Assembly (NCBI RefSeq): GCF_030687395.1
Contig: NZ_CP117430.1
Location: forward strand, 6,262,001 to 6,326,000
Direction: 5' to 3'
DNA length: 64,000 nucleotides
DNA from: Pseudomonas wuhanensis
GTDB taxonomy: Bacteria > Pseudomonadota > Gammaproteobacteria > Pseudomonadales > Pseudomonadaceae
Both the position numbers and the translations under genes were made by a program. Shown one piece after another: positions 1 to 6,845 of this stretch (position 1 is the stretch's first letter; each line of letters starts with the position of its first letter). Under the pieces are notes generated by a model that saw only the letters and a program-made list of their open reading frames with translations, was not told where the DNA came from and searched no databases.

Positions 1-1
1 C

Positions 2-112
2 CGAATTCTGGACACCACGGGCGGAAAATTGCGCCTGGTAATGTCCCTTGCTATACACGCATACGAGGGCGTCGACAGCGCGGCCATGAACAAGAAAAAT
101 ATTCGACCGTGA
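2..112 (+). CDS. Possible 3' end of an unidentified gene cut by the window edge
   Basis: An open frame enters from the left edge and stops with TGA at 110-112, giving 36 codons. The peptide has a mixed helical character (KLRLVMSLAIHAYEG). It weakly recalls the last helix of Gfo/Idh/MocA oxidoreductases, but that is too little to name it. Both neighbouring frames are less protein-like. It could equally be noncoding; only sequence to the left would settle it. Confidence 0.25.
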   Translation, partial: RILDTTGGKLRLVMSLAIHAYEGVDSAAMNKKNIRP

Positions 113-314
113 CATTCTGCAGAGGCCATCAATTCAGCCACCCCGTCACCAACGCGAAAGCCACCTCCCCGCCGCCCTGCAACGCGCTGAACATGCCGAA
201 GCGTAACTGCGGGCGATGCAAAACAGCCGAGCCTGGCGCACCCTGCTGAAACTCAAGAAAGTACTGCATCGCACCTGACCGAAAGCCTGCGCAAAAATAG
301 TCTGAATTCAGGGG

Positions 315-342
315 TTTACAGAACCAGCCCAATCGCTATAAT
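315..342 (+). promoter_or_regulatory. Sigma70-type promoter of tRNA-Thr
   Basis: A TTTACA -35 box (315-320) and a perfect TATAAT -10 box (337-342) are separated by 16 bp. They lie 14 bp before the first base of the mature tRNA, as expected for a stable RNA promoter. Confidence 0.7.
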
Positions 343-355
343 CGTCGCCCAACAC

Positions 356-425
<70 letters not shown>

Positions 426-431
<6 letters not shown>

Positions 432-481
432 TACAAAACAAAGCCCTCGCAGCAATGCGAGGGCTTTGTTGTTTCTGGGGT
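426..481. repeat. Direct repeat, left copy (tRNA-Thr 3' end plus terminator)
   Basis: These 56 bp start at the last six bases of the tRNA and run through its terminator. They recur at 1565-1620 with two substitutions, both in the terminator loop and stem. The pair brackets a single gene and looks like an attL/attR-type duplication. Confidence 0.8.
438..470 (+). terminator. Intrinsic terminator of tRNA-Thr
   Basis: An inverted repeat, AAAGCCCTCGC / GCGAGGGCTTT, with a short loop (AGCAAT), followed by TGTTGTTT. It lies directly downstream of the encoded CCA end. Confidence 0.85.
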
Positions 482-517
482 ACGCGAAACCCGAATCACG
501 TTCGCGCGTCGCAAGCG

Positions 518-1267
518 CTAAGCACTTAGCTGCTTAATCCAGTCAAGGCCCGCCACGGTAGAACCGGAAGGACGGTATTCACACCCGATCCATCCTGTGT
601 AGCCACGCTGTTCCAGCGCTGCGAACAAGGCAGCAAAGTCGATGCTCCCCGTTCCCGGTTCGTGACGCCCCGGGCAGTCAGCAATTTGCACATGGACGGT
701 CCTGTCATAAAACCGAGCCAGAACATCTGCGGCGTCTCCGGTCAGAAGCTGGGCATGATAAAAATCGAGGATCAGCCCAACACTCGGGAAGGTTTCCAGC
801 ACCTGTTGTGCCTTGCTGAAGTCAGACATGTAATAGCCCGGCATCTCCTGCGTACAAATTACTTCGATTAGCGGCCGCAATCCCTGATCCTCGAAGTACT
901 TGACGGCATACTCCAGGTTGCCCCCGAAGATACGCCCTGCGTCATCCTGCGTCGTAACGCCAGACATGATGTGGACATCCGAACACCCCAGCGTCTTTGC
1001 ATAGCTGGTGGCCTGAAGCAACCCGTTGCGAAACTCTTCTTCCTTGCCCTGCAAGGCAGCGATGCCTTTGGTAACGCCAGCCGGTGCGGCGAACTGGATC
1101 AACGGCAGACTGTATTGAGCCAGATGGTCGGCCAGGAGACTGGCATCGAATTCATAGGGCGACGGGAACTCTACCGCTCGAAAACCAGCTGCGGCGGCTG
1201 CTTCGATGCGTTGCAGAAAAGGCATTTCATTGAACTGGAAGCCGAGATGAGCATTGAACTTGAGCAT
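518..1267 (-). CDS. Hydroxypyruvate isomerase-like TIM-barrel protein (Hyi/OtnI type)
   Basis: A 249-residue xylose-isomerase-like TIM barrel of the hydroxypyruvate/2-oxo-tetronate isomerase group. This family interconverts hydroxypyruvate with tartronate semialdehyde, or related keto acids, in the cytoplasm. Family hallmarks are the opening MLKFNAHLGFQF, the metal-site stretch LILDFYHAQ, the HVQIADCPGRHEPGTG block and the C-terminal GWIGCEYRPSG. The frame is open 32 codons further upstream, but similarity starts at the ATG at 1267. An ATG five codons earlier (1282) has a comparable ribosome site, so the exact start is open. The usual partners (tartronate semialdehyde reductase, glyoxylate carboligase) are absent; the gene stands alone between the two copies of the tRNA-Thr 3' duplication. 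The substrate is therefore uncertain. Confidence 0.85.
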   Translation of the reverse strand: MLKFNAHLGFQFNEMPFLQRIEAAAAAGFRAVEFPSPYEFDASLLADHLAQYSLPLIQFAAPAGVTKGIAALQGKEEEFRNGLLQATSYAKTLGCSDVHIMSGVTTQDDAGRIFGGNLEYAVKYFEDQGLRPLIEVICTQEMPGYYMSDFSKAQQVLETFPSVGLILDFYHAQLLTGDAADVLARFYDRTVHVQIADCPGRHEPGTGSIDFAALFAALEQRGYTGWIGCEYRPSGSTVAGLDWIKQLSA

Positions 1268-1388
1268 TGGGTAAACATCCATCCTGGGAAGAAAATCATC
1301 AGCCTGGAGCATCCTTCGCAACTCCAGCACCGCACTATAGGTTGACGTTGTCAGCAAGCTCAAATCATGCGGGTCTTTTTTTCCTCAA

Positions 1389-1422
1389 AACCATGGCATA
1401 AACGATGGTTTCCATTTGGAAA
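1389..1422. promoter_or_regulatory. Paired palindromes upstream of the isomerase gene (candidate operator)
   Basis: Two overlapping inverted repeats lie about 120 bp upstream of the leftward isomerase gene. They are AACCAT-N10-ATGGTT (1389-1410) and TTTCC-ATTT-GGAAA (1409-1422). The second resembles IclR-type operator halves. No regulator gene is adjacent, so this is only a candidate. Confidence 0.35.
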
Positions 1423-1564
1423 ATAAAGTTGTCCCTTTTTCACTTCTCAGAGATCGTTGCTCCCAGCTGCCGCTCCCGCCTGGCGCCCTTTGCCAAGCAA
1501 GGGGGCGGCTTCATATGGAACAGGGTGCAATACTTCACCGCCAGGGCACGCGCTAGTAAAGCGT

Positions 1565-1620
1565 GCACCATACAAAACAAAGCCCTCGCAGCGATGCAAG
1601 GGCTTTGTTGTTTCTGGGGT
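1565..1620. repeat. Direct repeat, right copy of the tRNA-Thr 3' end and terminator
   Basis: Matches 426-481 at 54 of 56 positions, including the last six bases of the tRNA and the whole terminator hairpin. The rest of the tRNA is absent. It sits 15 bp past the stop codon of the leftward SDR gene, so its hairpin may also terminate that operon. The remaining noncoding stretch 1268-1564 shows only the palindromes at 1389-1422. Confidence 0.8.
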
Positions 1621-1635
1621 TTAGCGTCGCAGGTC

Positions 1636-2346
1636 TCAGTGCCCGGCACTCTGCCCGCCATCAACATGCAGAATTTCCCCGGTGACAAAGTTGGCGCTGT
1701 CCAGATACACAACAGCCTGAGCAATATCACTGATCTCCCCCATATGCCCAACCGGGTGCAAATTCCCAAGTGCTTCATGAGTTTCCTCTCCGTGCATCGG
1801 CGTTTTGATGATGCCAGGGCTAACCGCATTCACCCGAATCCCGCGCTTGGCGTACTCGATGGCCAGGGATTTGGTCGCCGCGTTCAAGCCACCTTTGGTC
1901 AACGAAGCCAGTACTGACGGCACACCGTCAATCGCGTGGTCCACCAGGCTGGTGGTGATGTTGACGATGTGGCCTTTGCCCTGCTTTTCCATCTCGGTGA
2001 TCGCGAGTTGGGTGATGTAGAAGAAACCATTCAAGTTCACCGACAGCACCGCGGCATAGTCTTCAGGGGTGTAATCAGTGAACGGCTTGGCGACGAAGAT
2101 CCCGGCGTTGTTGACCAAGGTGTCGATGCGGCCAAAACGCGCGATTGCCTCACGAATGACTTGCTGAGCGACTGCCGGGTCGCCGATGTCGCCGGCCACA
2201 GTCAGGATGTCCGGGTCGGTGGACGGTTTGATCGAGCGCGATGTAGCGACAACCTTGTAATCGAGATCACGGAAAGCCCTGACCATGCCTGCGCCGAGAC
2301 CTTGGGATGCTCCAGTAATAACGATGACTTTTTTCGAATTGCTCAT
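1636..2346 (-). CDS. SDR-family oxidoreductase lacking the usual catalytic tyrosine
   Basis: A 236-residue classical-type short-chain dehydrogenase/reductase. The N-terminus has the nucleotide motif TGASQGLG (residues 12-19). The mid-region has NNAG, and the later IRVNAVSPG stretch is typical. Where most SDRs carry YxxxK, this protein reads ASLTK, so the general-acid Tyr is replaced by Ala while the Lys is kept. The catalytic Ser/Thr region is ITTS. Either the chemistry differs or the protein is not an ordinary reductase. An AGAGG ribosome site precedes the ATG. It is the last gene of a leftward cluster with the FrnE-like and tautomerase genes (gap 43 bp). The substrate is unknown. Confidence 0.85.
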   Translation of the reverse strand: MSNSKKVIVITGASQGLGAGMVRAFRDLDYKVVATSRSIKPSTDPDILTVAGDIGDPAVAQQVIREAIARFGRIDTLVNNAGIFVAKPFTDYTPEDYAAVLSVNLNGFFYITQLAITEMEKQGKGHIVNITTSLVDHAIDGVPSVLASLTKGGLNAATKSLAIEYAKRGIRVNAVSPGIIKTPMHGEETHEALGNLHPVGHMGEISDIAQAVVYLDSANFVTGEILHVDGGQSAGH

Positions 2347-2389
2347 GATGAACCTCTACCGATAAATGATGGTTTGAAAAAGTGATTAA

Positions 2390-3046
2390 TCAGGCTTCAA
2401 CAGGCGCCTGCGCCATTTGTCTCAACATCTGTTCGTAGTACTCGACCGATTGCGAACCGGACACCAGATGACGACCGTTCAGCACCAGGGCCGGAACCGA
2501 ATTAATGCCGCGCTCGCGGTAAAACACTTCAAGCTCGCGCACTTCCCTGGCGAACGCTCCGGACACCAACACCTCACGCGCACTCGCCGCATCCAAGCCC
2601 ACTTGCGCCGCCAGTCGAACCAGCGTCTCGCGGTCGTTCGGGTTCTGCCCATTGGTGAAGTAAGCACGCAGCAAGGCTTTCTTGAGTGCGACCTGCCGCC
2701 CTTCCTGCAACGCCCACAACAGCAACCGGTGAGCATCGAAGGTGTTGTAGAAGTGGCTGCGTTTCTCCAGATCGAACTTGAACCCGATGGCCTCACCCCG
2801 AGCGGTCTGCATCGCTTTGCCGGCGGCAACATCCTCGGCGCTGCGCCCGTATTTGCGCATCAAGTGCGCAACCGCGTTCTCGCCCTCCGCCGGCATGTCC
2901 GGGTTCAACTCGAAGGGCTTGTAGGTCAGTTCAACCGAGACTTCACCCGCCACGTTCTCGATCGCTTGCTCCAGCGCCGTCGCACCCAAGGCGCACCACG
3001 GGCACACCACATCGGAAACAAAATCGATGGCGACGGAGGCGGTCAT
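2390..3046 (-). CDS. DsbA-family oxidoreductase, FrnE-like
   Basis: A 218-residue thioredoxin-fold protein of the FrnE branch of DsbA, with the redox motif CPWC at residues 15-18 in the context FVSDVVCPWC. There is no signal peptide, so it should act in the cytoplasm. The large helical insertion and the C-terminal SVPALVLNGRHLVSG stretch, which holds the cis-proline (VPA), fit the family. Family members are cytoplasmic dithiol oxidoreductases or 2-hydroxychromene-2-carboxylate isomerase relatives. Its start overlaps the preceding tautomerase gene by 4 bp (ATGA), so the two are translationally coupled. A role in detoxifying an aromatic or electrophilic compound is an inference from the partner genes. 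Confidence 0.85.
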   Translation of the reverse strand: MTASVAIDFVSDVVCPWCALGATALEQAIENVAGEVSVELTYKPFELNPDMPAEGENAVAHLMRKYGRSAEDVAAGKAMQTARGEAIGFKFDLEKRSHFYNTFDAHRLLLWALQEGRQVALKKALLRAYFTNGQNPNDRETLVRLAAQVGLDAASAREVLVSGAFAREVRELEVFYRERGINSVPALVLNGRHLVSGSQSVEYYEQMLRQMAQAPVEA

Positions 3047-3264
3047 GATTGCCCCTCCGCCTCAGCGAGCTGTTTGCGGTACTGGGTGGTGGTGATACCG
3101 GCATAGCCCCAGTTATCGGTGTCGACTTCCTCGATCACGATGTGGGTCAGGTCGGGGCGCTTGTTGAGGACGCGCTCCAGGGTTTCAGTGATTTCGGCGA
3201 TCACCTGAGCTTTCTGCTCTGAGGTAACGCCATCGCGGGTAATGCGTACGCTGACAAAAGGCAT
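3043..3264 (-). CDS. 4-oxalocrotonate tautomerase-family protein
   Basis: A small 73-residue tautomerase with proline directly after the initiator Met (MPFVSVRITRDGVT). In this superfamily that proline becomes the N-terminal catalytic base. The EQKAQVIAEITETL helix and the HIVIEEVDTDNWGYAG strand-turn are typical of the family. It is the first gene of the tautomerase-FrnE-SDR operon transcribed leftward. Its role is presumably keto-enol tautomerisation of an unknown small molecule. Confidence 0.85.
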   Translation of the reverse strand: MPFVSVRITRDGVTSEQKAQVIAEITETLERVLNKRPDLTHIVIEEVDTDNWGYAGITTTQYRKQLAEAEGQS

Positions 3265-3297
3265 GATGAGTCTCCAGTGACCTGCCCTTCGGGATGA

Positions 3298-3358
3298 GGG
3301 GTAGGTGGGTGGAGTTCAATGTAGGGGGTTGGTTTGAGGGGATAAAGGTGGGGGCGGG
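3298..3358 (+). other. G-run cluster, potential quadruplex-forming stretch
   Basis: Six runs of three or more G lie within 61 bp on the plus strand: 3298-3301, 3306-3308, 3324-3328, 3338-3341, 3350-3354 and 3356-3358. The stretch is in the gap between the divergent tautomerase and ATPase genes. It is unusual against the surrounding sequence; function is not shown. Confidence 0.4.
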
Positions 3359-3470
3359 AACATCATTAGTTACGTGGTGTAATGAGTCCGCCCTCAGGTC
3401 AGGTCTTAACCTTTATGCTAAATTATGGCTGGCCAATAATTATGGCGTATCCATAAAAAGAGGTAATTGC

Positions 3471-4628
3471 ATGAGCAGCATTTTTCAGCGCCCTGAACTG
3501 GCTGAACAGATGGCAAATCAGCTTCTCAATCCGGGTGTTCTCGATGAAGGTCTGCGCTCAGGTCTGTTTCTGTCCGGCCTGCGCAGGACCGGTAAAACGA
3601 CATTCCTGAGAAATGACCTCATCCCTGCCCTGGAAGAAGCGGGTGCTCTGGTCATTTACGTCGACTTATGGAGCGACACGCTGGCCAATCCTGCCACCCT
3701 CGTGCATGACGCTATCCGTCAACGCCTGGAAGAACTCCAAACGCCCGGCTCCAGCCTGCTTGAAATGCTCAAGCGCGTTAGCGGTGCAGACATTGGCGCA
3801 GCCGGATTCAAGTTTGGTTTCAAGCTCGACAGCATTGGCCATGCAGGTGGGCCAACGTTGGCACAGGCGCTGACTGAGGTGGTCGATCAAGCGAAAACCG
3901 ATTTAGTGCTGATCATCGACGAAGTGCAGCACGCCATCTCCTCTGACGATGGCAATCAACTGCTCCTGGCACTCAAGGCTGCACGTGATGCAATCAATCC
4001 GCGCCCGAATACACCGGGCTACTTTCTGTTCATCGGAACGGGATCGCACCGAGCGCAAGTCAGCGAATTGACCGCAAAGCGAAACCAGGCGTTTTCCGGC
4101 GCAACGTCAGCGGCGTATCCGGTGCTGAAAGGGGATTACGTTGAGTACCTGCTCAATCGCCTCGCAATGACGGTGAAGAAGGAAAAGTTGCCGTCTCTTG
4201 AGGTTGCCATTGAAGCGTTCAACACCCTGGGGAATCGGCCTGAGGAGATGCTCAAGGCGCTGCGACAACTCATGCAGCAAGAAGGTGATCCCGATCTATT
4301 TCTCCCGGTAATTGCCAGTACTTTGCGCTCGGCAGCGGCCAGTACTGAGCTTGAGAAAGTGGAGCAGTTAGGCAGCCTGGCTCAGGCTATTTTTAACAAA
4401 ATCGCATCCACGGAAGGCGACGCTCGGGGGATATTCTCCACCGATGCGGCGGCTGAGTATTCGAAGACTGTAGGTCGTGAGGTACGCGTGGAAGAGATTC
4501 AACCGGTGGTGATTGCGCTGGTTGCCGAGAACATCATCATGCGGCGTGGGCATGGGATTTATGCGATTACGGATCAGTTTGTTCAGGAGATTTGGTTGGA
4601 AGAACGAGCGTTGATTGATGCTAGTTAG
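3471..4628 (+). CDS. Orphan AAA/ORC-type ATPase with C-terminal winged helix
   Basis: A 385-residue P-loop ATPase. Walker A is GLRRTGKTTF (about residues 33-42), Walker B is LVLIIDEVQ (about 144-152) and a sensor-1-like strand is YFLFIGTGS. The C-terminal 60 residues (EIQPVVIALVAENIIMRRGHG) look like a winged-helix element, the layout of ORC/Cdc6-like and archaeal-type ATPases. The start chosen is the ATG with an AGAGGT site 8 bp upstream; the frame is open further upstream, but that part does not resemble protein. No partner gene is adjacent, and the next gene is a DUF3077 protein. The biological role is unknown; an accessory or defence role is speculation. Confidence 0.75.
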   Translation: MSSIFQRPELAEQMANQLLNPGVLDEGLRSGLFLSGLRRTGKTTFLRNDLIPALEEAGALVIYVDLWSDTLANPATLVHDAIRQRLEELQTPGSSLLEMLKRVSGADIGAAGFKFGFKLDSIGHAGGPTLAQALTEVVDQAKTDLVLIIDEVQHAISSDDGNQLLLALKAARDAINPRPNTPGYFLFIGTGSHRAQVSELTAKRNQAFSGATSAAYPVLKGDYVEYLLNRLAMTVKKEKLPSLEVAIEAFNTLGNRPEEMLKALRQLMQQEGDPDLFLPVIASTLRSAAASTELEKVEQLGSLAQAIFNKIASTEGDARGIFSTDAAAEYSKTVGREVRVEEIQPVVIALVAENIIMRRGHGIYAITDQFVQEIWLEERALIDAS

Positions 4629-4784
4629 GAATTTGGCTGGGGTGGAAGATGAGGACCCCACGAACGTGGTAGCTCTAACTTTGATTCAGGAGTTTTTGCT
4701 AATGTCCGCTATCAATTCGTCCAAAATTTGCGCTACTGCTCCACCGATTCACGCCCACCACCGCCCAAAAAACGGAGGTGTCCA

Positions 4785-5066
4785 ATGATGAACCCCCAAG
4801 ACCTTAAAACCATCGGCCTCACCCACTTCTCCTTCCACGCCGACGAACCGCTGTTTCGCATCAACGCCGGTGTTCCGGTGATCGAAGCCCTCTCCCACGC
4901 CTCTGATCTGCTCCACGTCGCCAAACTGCTTGCGTCAGACGCCGCCATGGTTCGCGATACCGACCGGCATGCCTGGGCGTCGCATTATTTGCAGGATATG
5001 AGTAAGGCAATTATCGATGACGTGGTGAAGGTGCTCGACGCACCGGGTAACAATCGCAGCCAGTGA
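4785..5066 (+). CDS. DUF3077-type small protein
   Basis: A 93-residue protein of the Pseudomonas DUF3077 kind. The recognisable core is NAGVPVIEALSHASDLLHVA followed by a DRHAWASHYLQDMSKAIIDDV helix. GGAGG lies 6 bp before the ATG at 4785, and a second ATG follows immediately. No catalytic motif or membrane segment is visible. It is followed by a good terminator. Function is unknown. Confidence 0.75.
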   Translation: MMNPQDLKTIGLTHFSFHADEPLFRINAGVPVIEALSHASDLLHVAKLLASDAAMVRDTDRHAWASHYLQDMSKAIIDDVVKVLDAPGNNRSQ

Positions 5067-5090
5067 CGTCGTCGTAAAAGCCGCACGCAT

Positions 5091-5120
5091 AAAAGAGCCC
5101 CGAATCAATCGGGGCTTTTT
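5091..5120 (+). terminator. Intrinsic terminator
   Basis: A hairpin, AGCCCCGA / TCGGGGCT, followed by five T. It closes the DUF3077 gene and may also act on the leftward RES toxin gene that ends at 5135. Confidence 0.8.
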
Positions 5121-5134
5121 GCGCTTCGTTGCGC

Positions 5135-5812
5135 TCACACTTCGCTAACTTCAAACACAAACGAAATCCTGCGACTGCTCGCGCGCCACACATACCGAAT
5201 GTGCTTCCCCTGCTTCGGAATGGACACGGCCGGCGGCCGAAACGCGGCAACACATTCATGGCCCGGCAAACGAACGCTGTTGTAGAGCAATCCCCACGAC
5301 ATTGTTTCGCGCAGTTGGCGGGCGAAGGCCTGCGATGGCCCGTACGCGGTTGGATCCGGGTCATGAAGGTGAGGATAGTTTTGCCGGATGTCATGCAGCG
5401 GTTTGACGATCCGGTTGACGTAAGTACGCATGGTCAACTCAAGGTCCGGTTCGTTGGTCGCGGCGAGGAAGCGTTCCTGGTGATAACTCGTCTCGGCGAT
5501 GGCGGCAGCCTGGCTGCTGGCGGCGTAGTAGACGCCGAAGGTGCCGTCGGTGAAGCGGCTGGTTTTGCCGATATGGGTGAACGCGGCCATCACGGGCGTG
5601 GAGCCGGGGCCGGAGACGCGGTCTTCGGGGCGCACGCGGGCGAGCACGCCGGCTTCTTCCATCAGCCGATCGTTGGTCAGGGCTTCCAACGCGTAGGCGG
5701 TGGGCAGGTCTTCGGGGTCGAGCACGTCTTCGAACAACGAGATCGGCGGGAAGCAGCTGTTGACGATCCGGTAAGCCCGCGGCCATTGCGGATCGGCCAG
5801 CTCCGGCGCCAT
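5135..5812 (-). CDS. RES-domain toxin of a type II toxin-antitoxin pair
   Basis: A 225-residue RES-domain protein. The conserved features are an early YRIV arginine, the stretch FGVYYAASSQAAAIAETSYH with Tyr and Glu in their usual places, and a late SVRLPGHEC strand. Characterised RES toxins degrade NAD+ using a conserved Arg-Tyr-Glu-Ser set. The gene starts on the last base of the antitoxin stop codon (1-bp overlap), so expression is coupled to the upstream antitoxin. The order antitoxin then toxin is normal for this family. No truncation is visible. Confidence 0.9.
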   Translation of the reverse strand: MAPELADPQWPRAYRIVNSCFPPISLFEDVLDPEDLPTAYALEALTNDRLMEEAGVLARVRPEDRVSGPGSTPVMAAFTHIGKTSRFTDGTFGVYYAASSQAAAIAETSYHQERFLAATNEPDLELTMRTYVNRIVKPLHDIRQNYPHLHDPDPTAYGPSQAFARQLRETMSWGLLYNSVRLPGHECVAAFRPPAVSIPKQGKHIRYVWRASSRRISFVFEVSEV

Positions 5813-6222
5813 CAGCCGCGTACTCCATCGAGGTACCGGCGCACGTCAGCGATGTCGACCACGCGGCCGGCCAGCATGTAGGACAGCGCCGACTGGCCAT
5901 TGAACGGCGCGGCGGTGTTCGGGCTGCTGACCCAGGTGTAGGCGCGCTCGCGGCTGTTGCTGAAGATGATGCTCAACGCTTTGTGGATACCCATCAAATA
6001 CGAGATGCGTTCCAGGGTGTCGTGGGGCAGGCGCACGTTGGGCGGCAGGTGCTTGTACTTGTAGAAAGTGGTGTTGCCGACTTTGCCCAAGAGCGTGCGT
6101 TGTTGCTCGGCGGTGCAGCCCCAGCGTTCCATTAGATTGAAGAAAAATTTAAGCGCGACTCGACCGGCTTCGGGAGTCTCGAGTTGTTGCTGTGGGCTGA
6201 GGGCAATGGTTGAGGCAGGCAT
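5812..6222 (-). CDS. Xre/MbcA/ParS-type antitoxin of the RES toxin
   Basis: A 136-residue antitoxin with an N-terminal helical DNA-binding region (TEAGRVALKFFFNLMERWG type). The C-terminal MbcA/ParS/Xre toxin-binding domain ends RYLDGVRG; the NTAAPFNGQSALSYMLAG block is the signature of this DUF2384 domain. It is the promoter-proximal gene of the pair. The promoter region 6270-6308 has GATACG ... CGTATC half-sites, which could be the autoregulatory operator. It neutralises the RES toxin by direct binding, by analogy with the family. Confidence 0.9.
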   Translation of the reverse strand: MPASTIALSPQQQLETPEAGRVALKFFFNLMERWGCTAEQQRTLLGKVGNTTFYKYKHLPPNVRLPHDTLERISYLMGIHKALSIIFSNSRERAYTWVSSPNTAAPFNGQSALSYMLAGRVVDIADVRRYLDGVRG

Positions 6223-6390
6223 GGGATGGCCTCCTTGGATGTGCGATGTCTTGATTTCAGACTAGTACAGATACGAACATATATGAAACTTTAATTCGCA
6301 AACGTATCGCCATTTCCCTTCTTCGAAAAGAACTTTCGCGCAGCTTTTTCGCAGCCCGAAAAGACGCCGACACACGGTCAAAGACACTCG

Positions 6391-6419
6391 TTGACACCCG
6401 CCTTACAGGGGCAGACAAT
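6391..6419 (+). promoter_or_regulatory. Consensus sigma70 promoter of the candidate small RNA
   Basis: A perfect TTGACA -35 (6391-6396), a 17-bp spacer and a GACAAT -10 (6414-6419). It lies in a 620-bp gap without a convincing ORF. Confidence 0.6.
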
Positions 6420-6425
6420 TAAATC

Positions 6426-6586
6426 GAGAGCGCGAAACCGACTGCCTCCAGGTGGCAATAGTCGGCGTAGGAACCCCGTTGATGACTTGGAAATCAGCGC
6501 TTGGTGAGACCTCTTCTCCCCTGCTTGAGGGAGCACAATATCAAGCACCTATTCATGAAAGCAGCCTGATCAGGCTGCTTTTTTTT
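6426..6586 (+). ncRNA. Candidate small RNA of about 160 nt
   Basis: Bounded by a consensus promoter and a strong intrinsic terminator, with no credible ORF. Near the 5' end the transcript can form CCGACT...AGTCGG with an inner GCC/GGC stem (about 6438-6465). Further in, TGAT/ATCA exposes a GGA in the loop, and TCCC/GGGA forms a third short stem. I do not recognise it as RsmX/Y/Z, PrrF, ErsA, CrcZ or 6S. It has too few GGA loops to be a convincing Rsm-type RNA. The alternative is a prematurely terminated leader for the LysR gene 260 bp downstream. The stretch 6587-6845 shows nothing else. Confidence 0.5.
6559..6586 (+). terminator. Intrinsic terminator of the candidate small RNA
   Basis: AAGCAGCCTG / CAGGCTGCTT with a 2-base centre, followed by eight T. 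A textbook Rho-independent terminator on the plus strand. Confidence 0.85.
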
Positions 6587-6845
6587 GCCTTGGAAAAGGC
6601 TTCGCTGATATCCAAAAAACGCCCACATATCCCCCATCCGGGCCATTTTTTGACCCCGATCACCTACCACCCACCAAAAACCCCGATCCTGTGTAAGCCT
6701 CCAACCATCGGACGCAGAATCATTTCGCTACTAAACTCGGGACAAGCATGCTCAGGTGCAGGATCATAGCCAGCACGCGACCGACGCCCACCGGGGCGGT
6801 CAGGTACACAACAATAGCCAGCCCACTTTAGAGGGCATTACCCAA

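Noticed and set aside
129..332. 67-codon minus-strand ORF before tRNA-Thr
   Set aside because: Covers the tRNA promoter and has no recognisable protein features.
6426..6586. Identification of the candidate RNA as an RsmX/Y/Z homologue
   Set aside because: Only two or three GGA motifs, one clearly in a loop; Rsm RNAs carry more and have a different layout.
6452..6769. 105-codon ORF over the small RNA candidate
   Set aside because: No ribosome site, runs through a strong terminator hairpin, and peptide composition is not protein-like.
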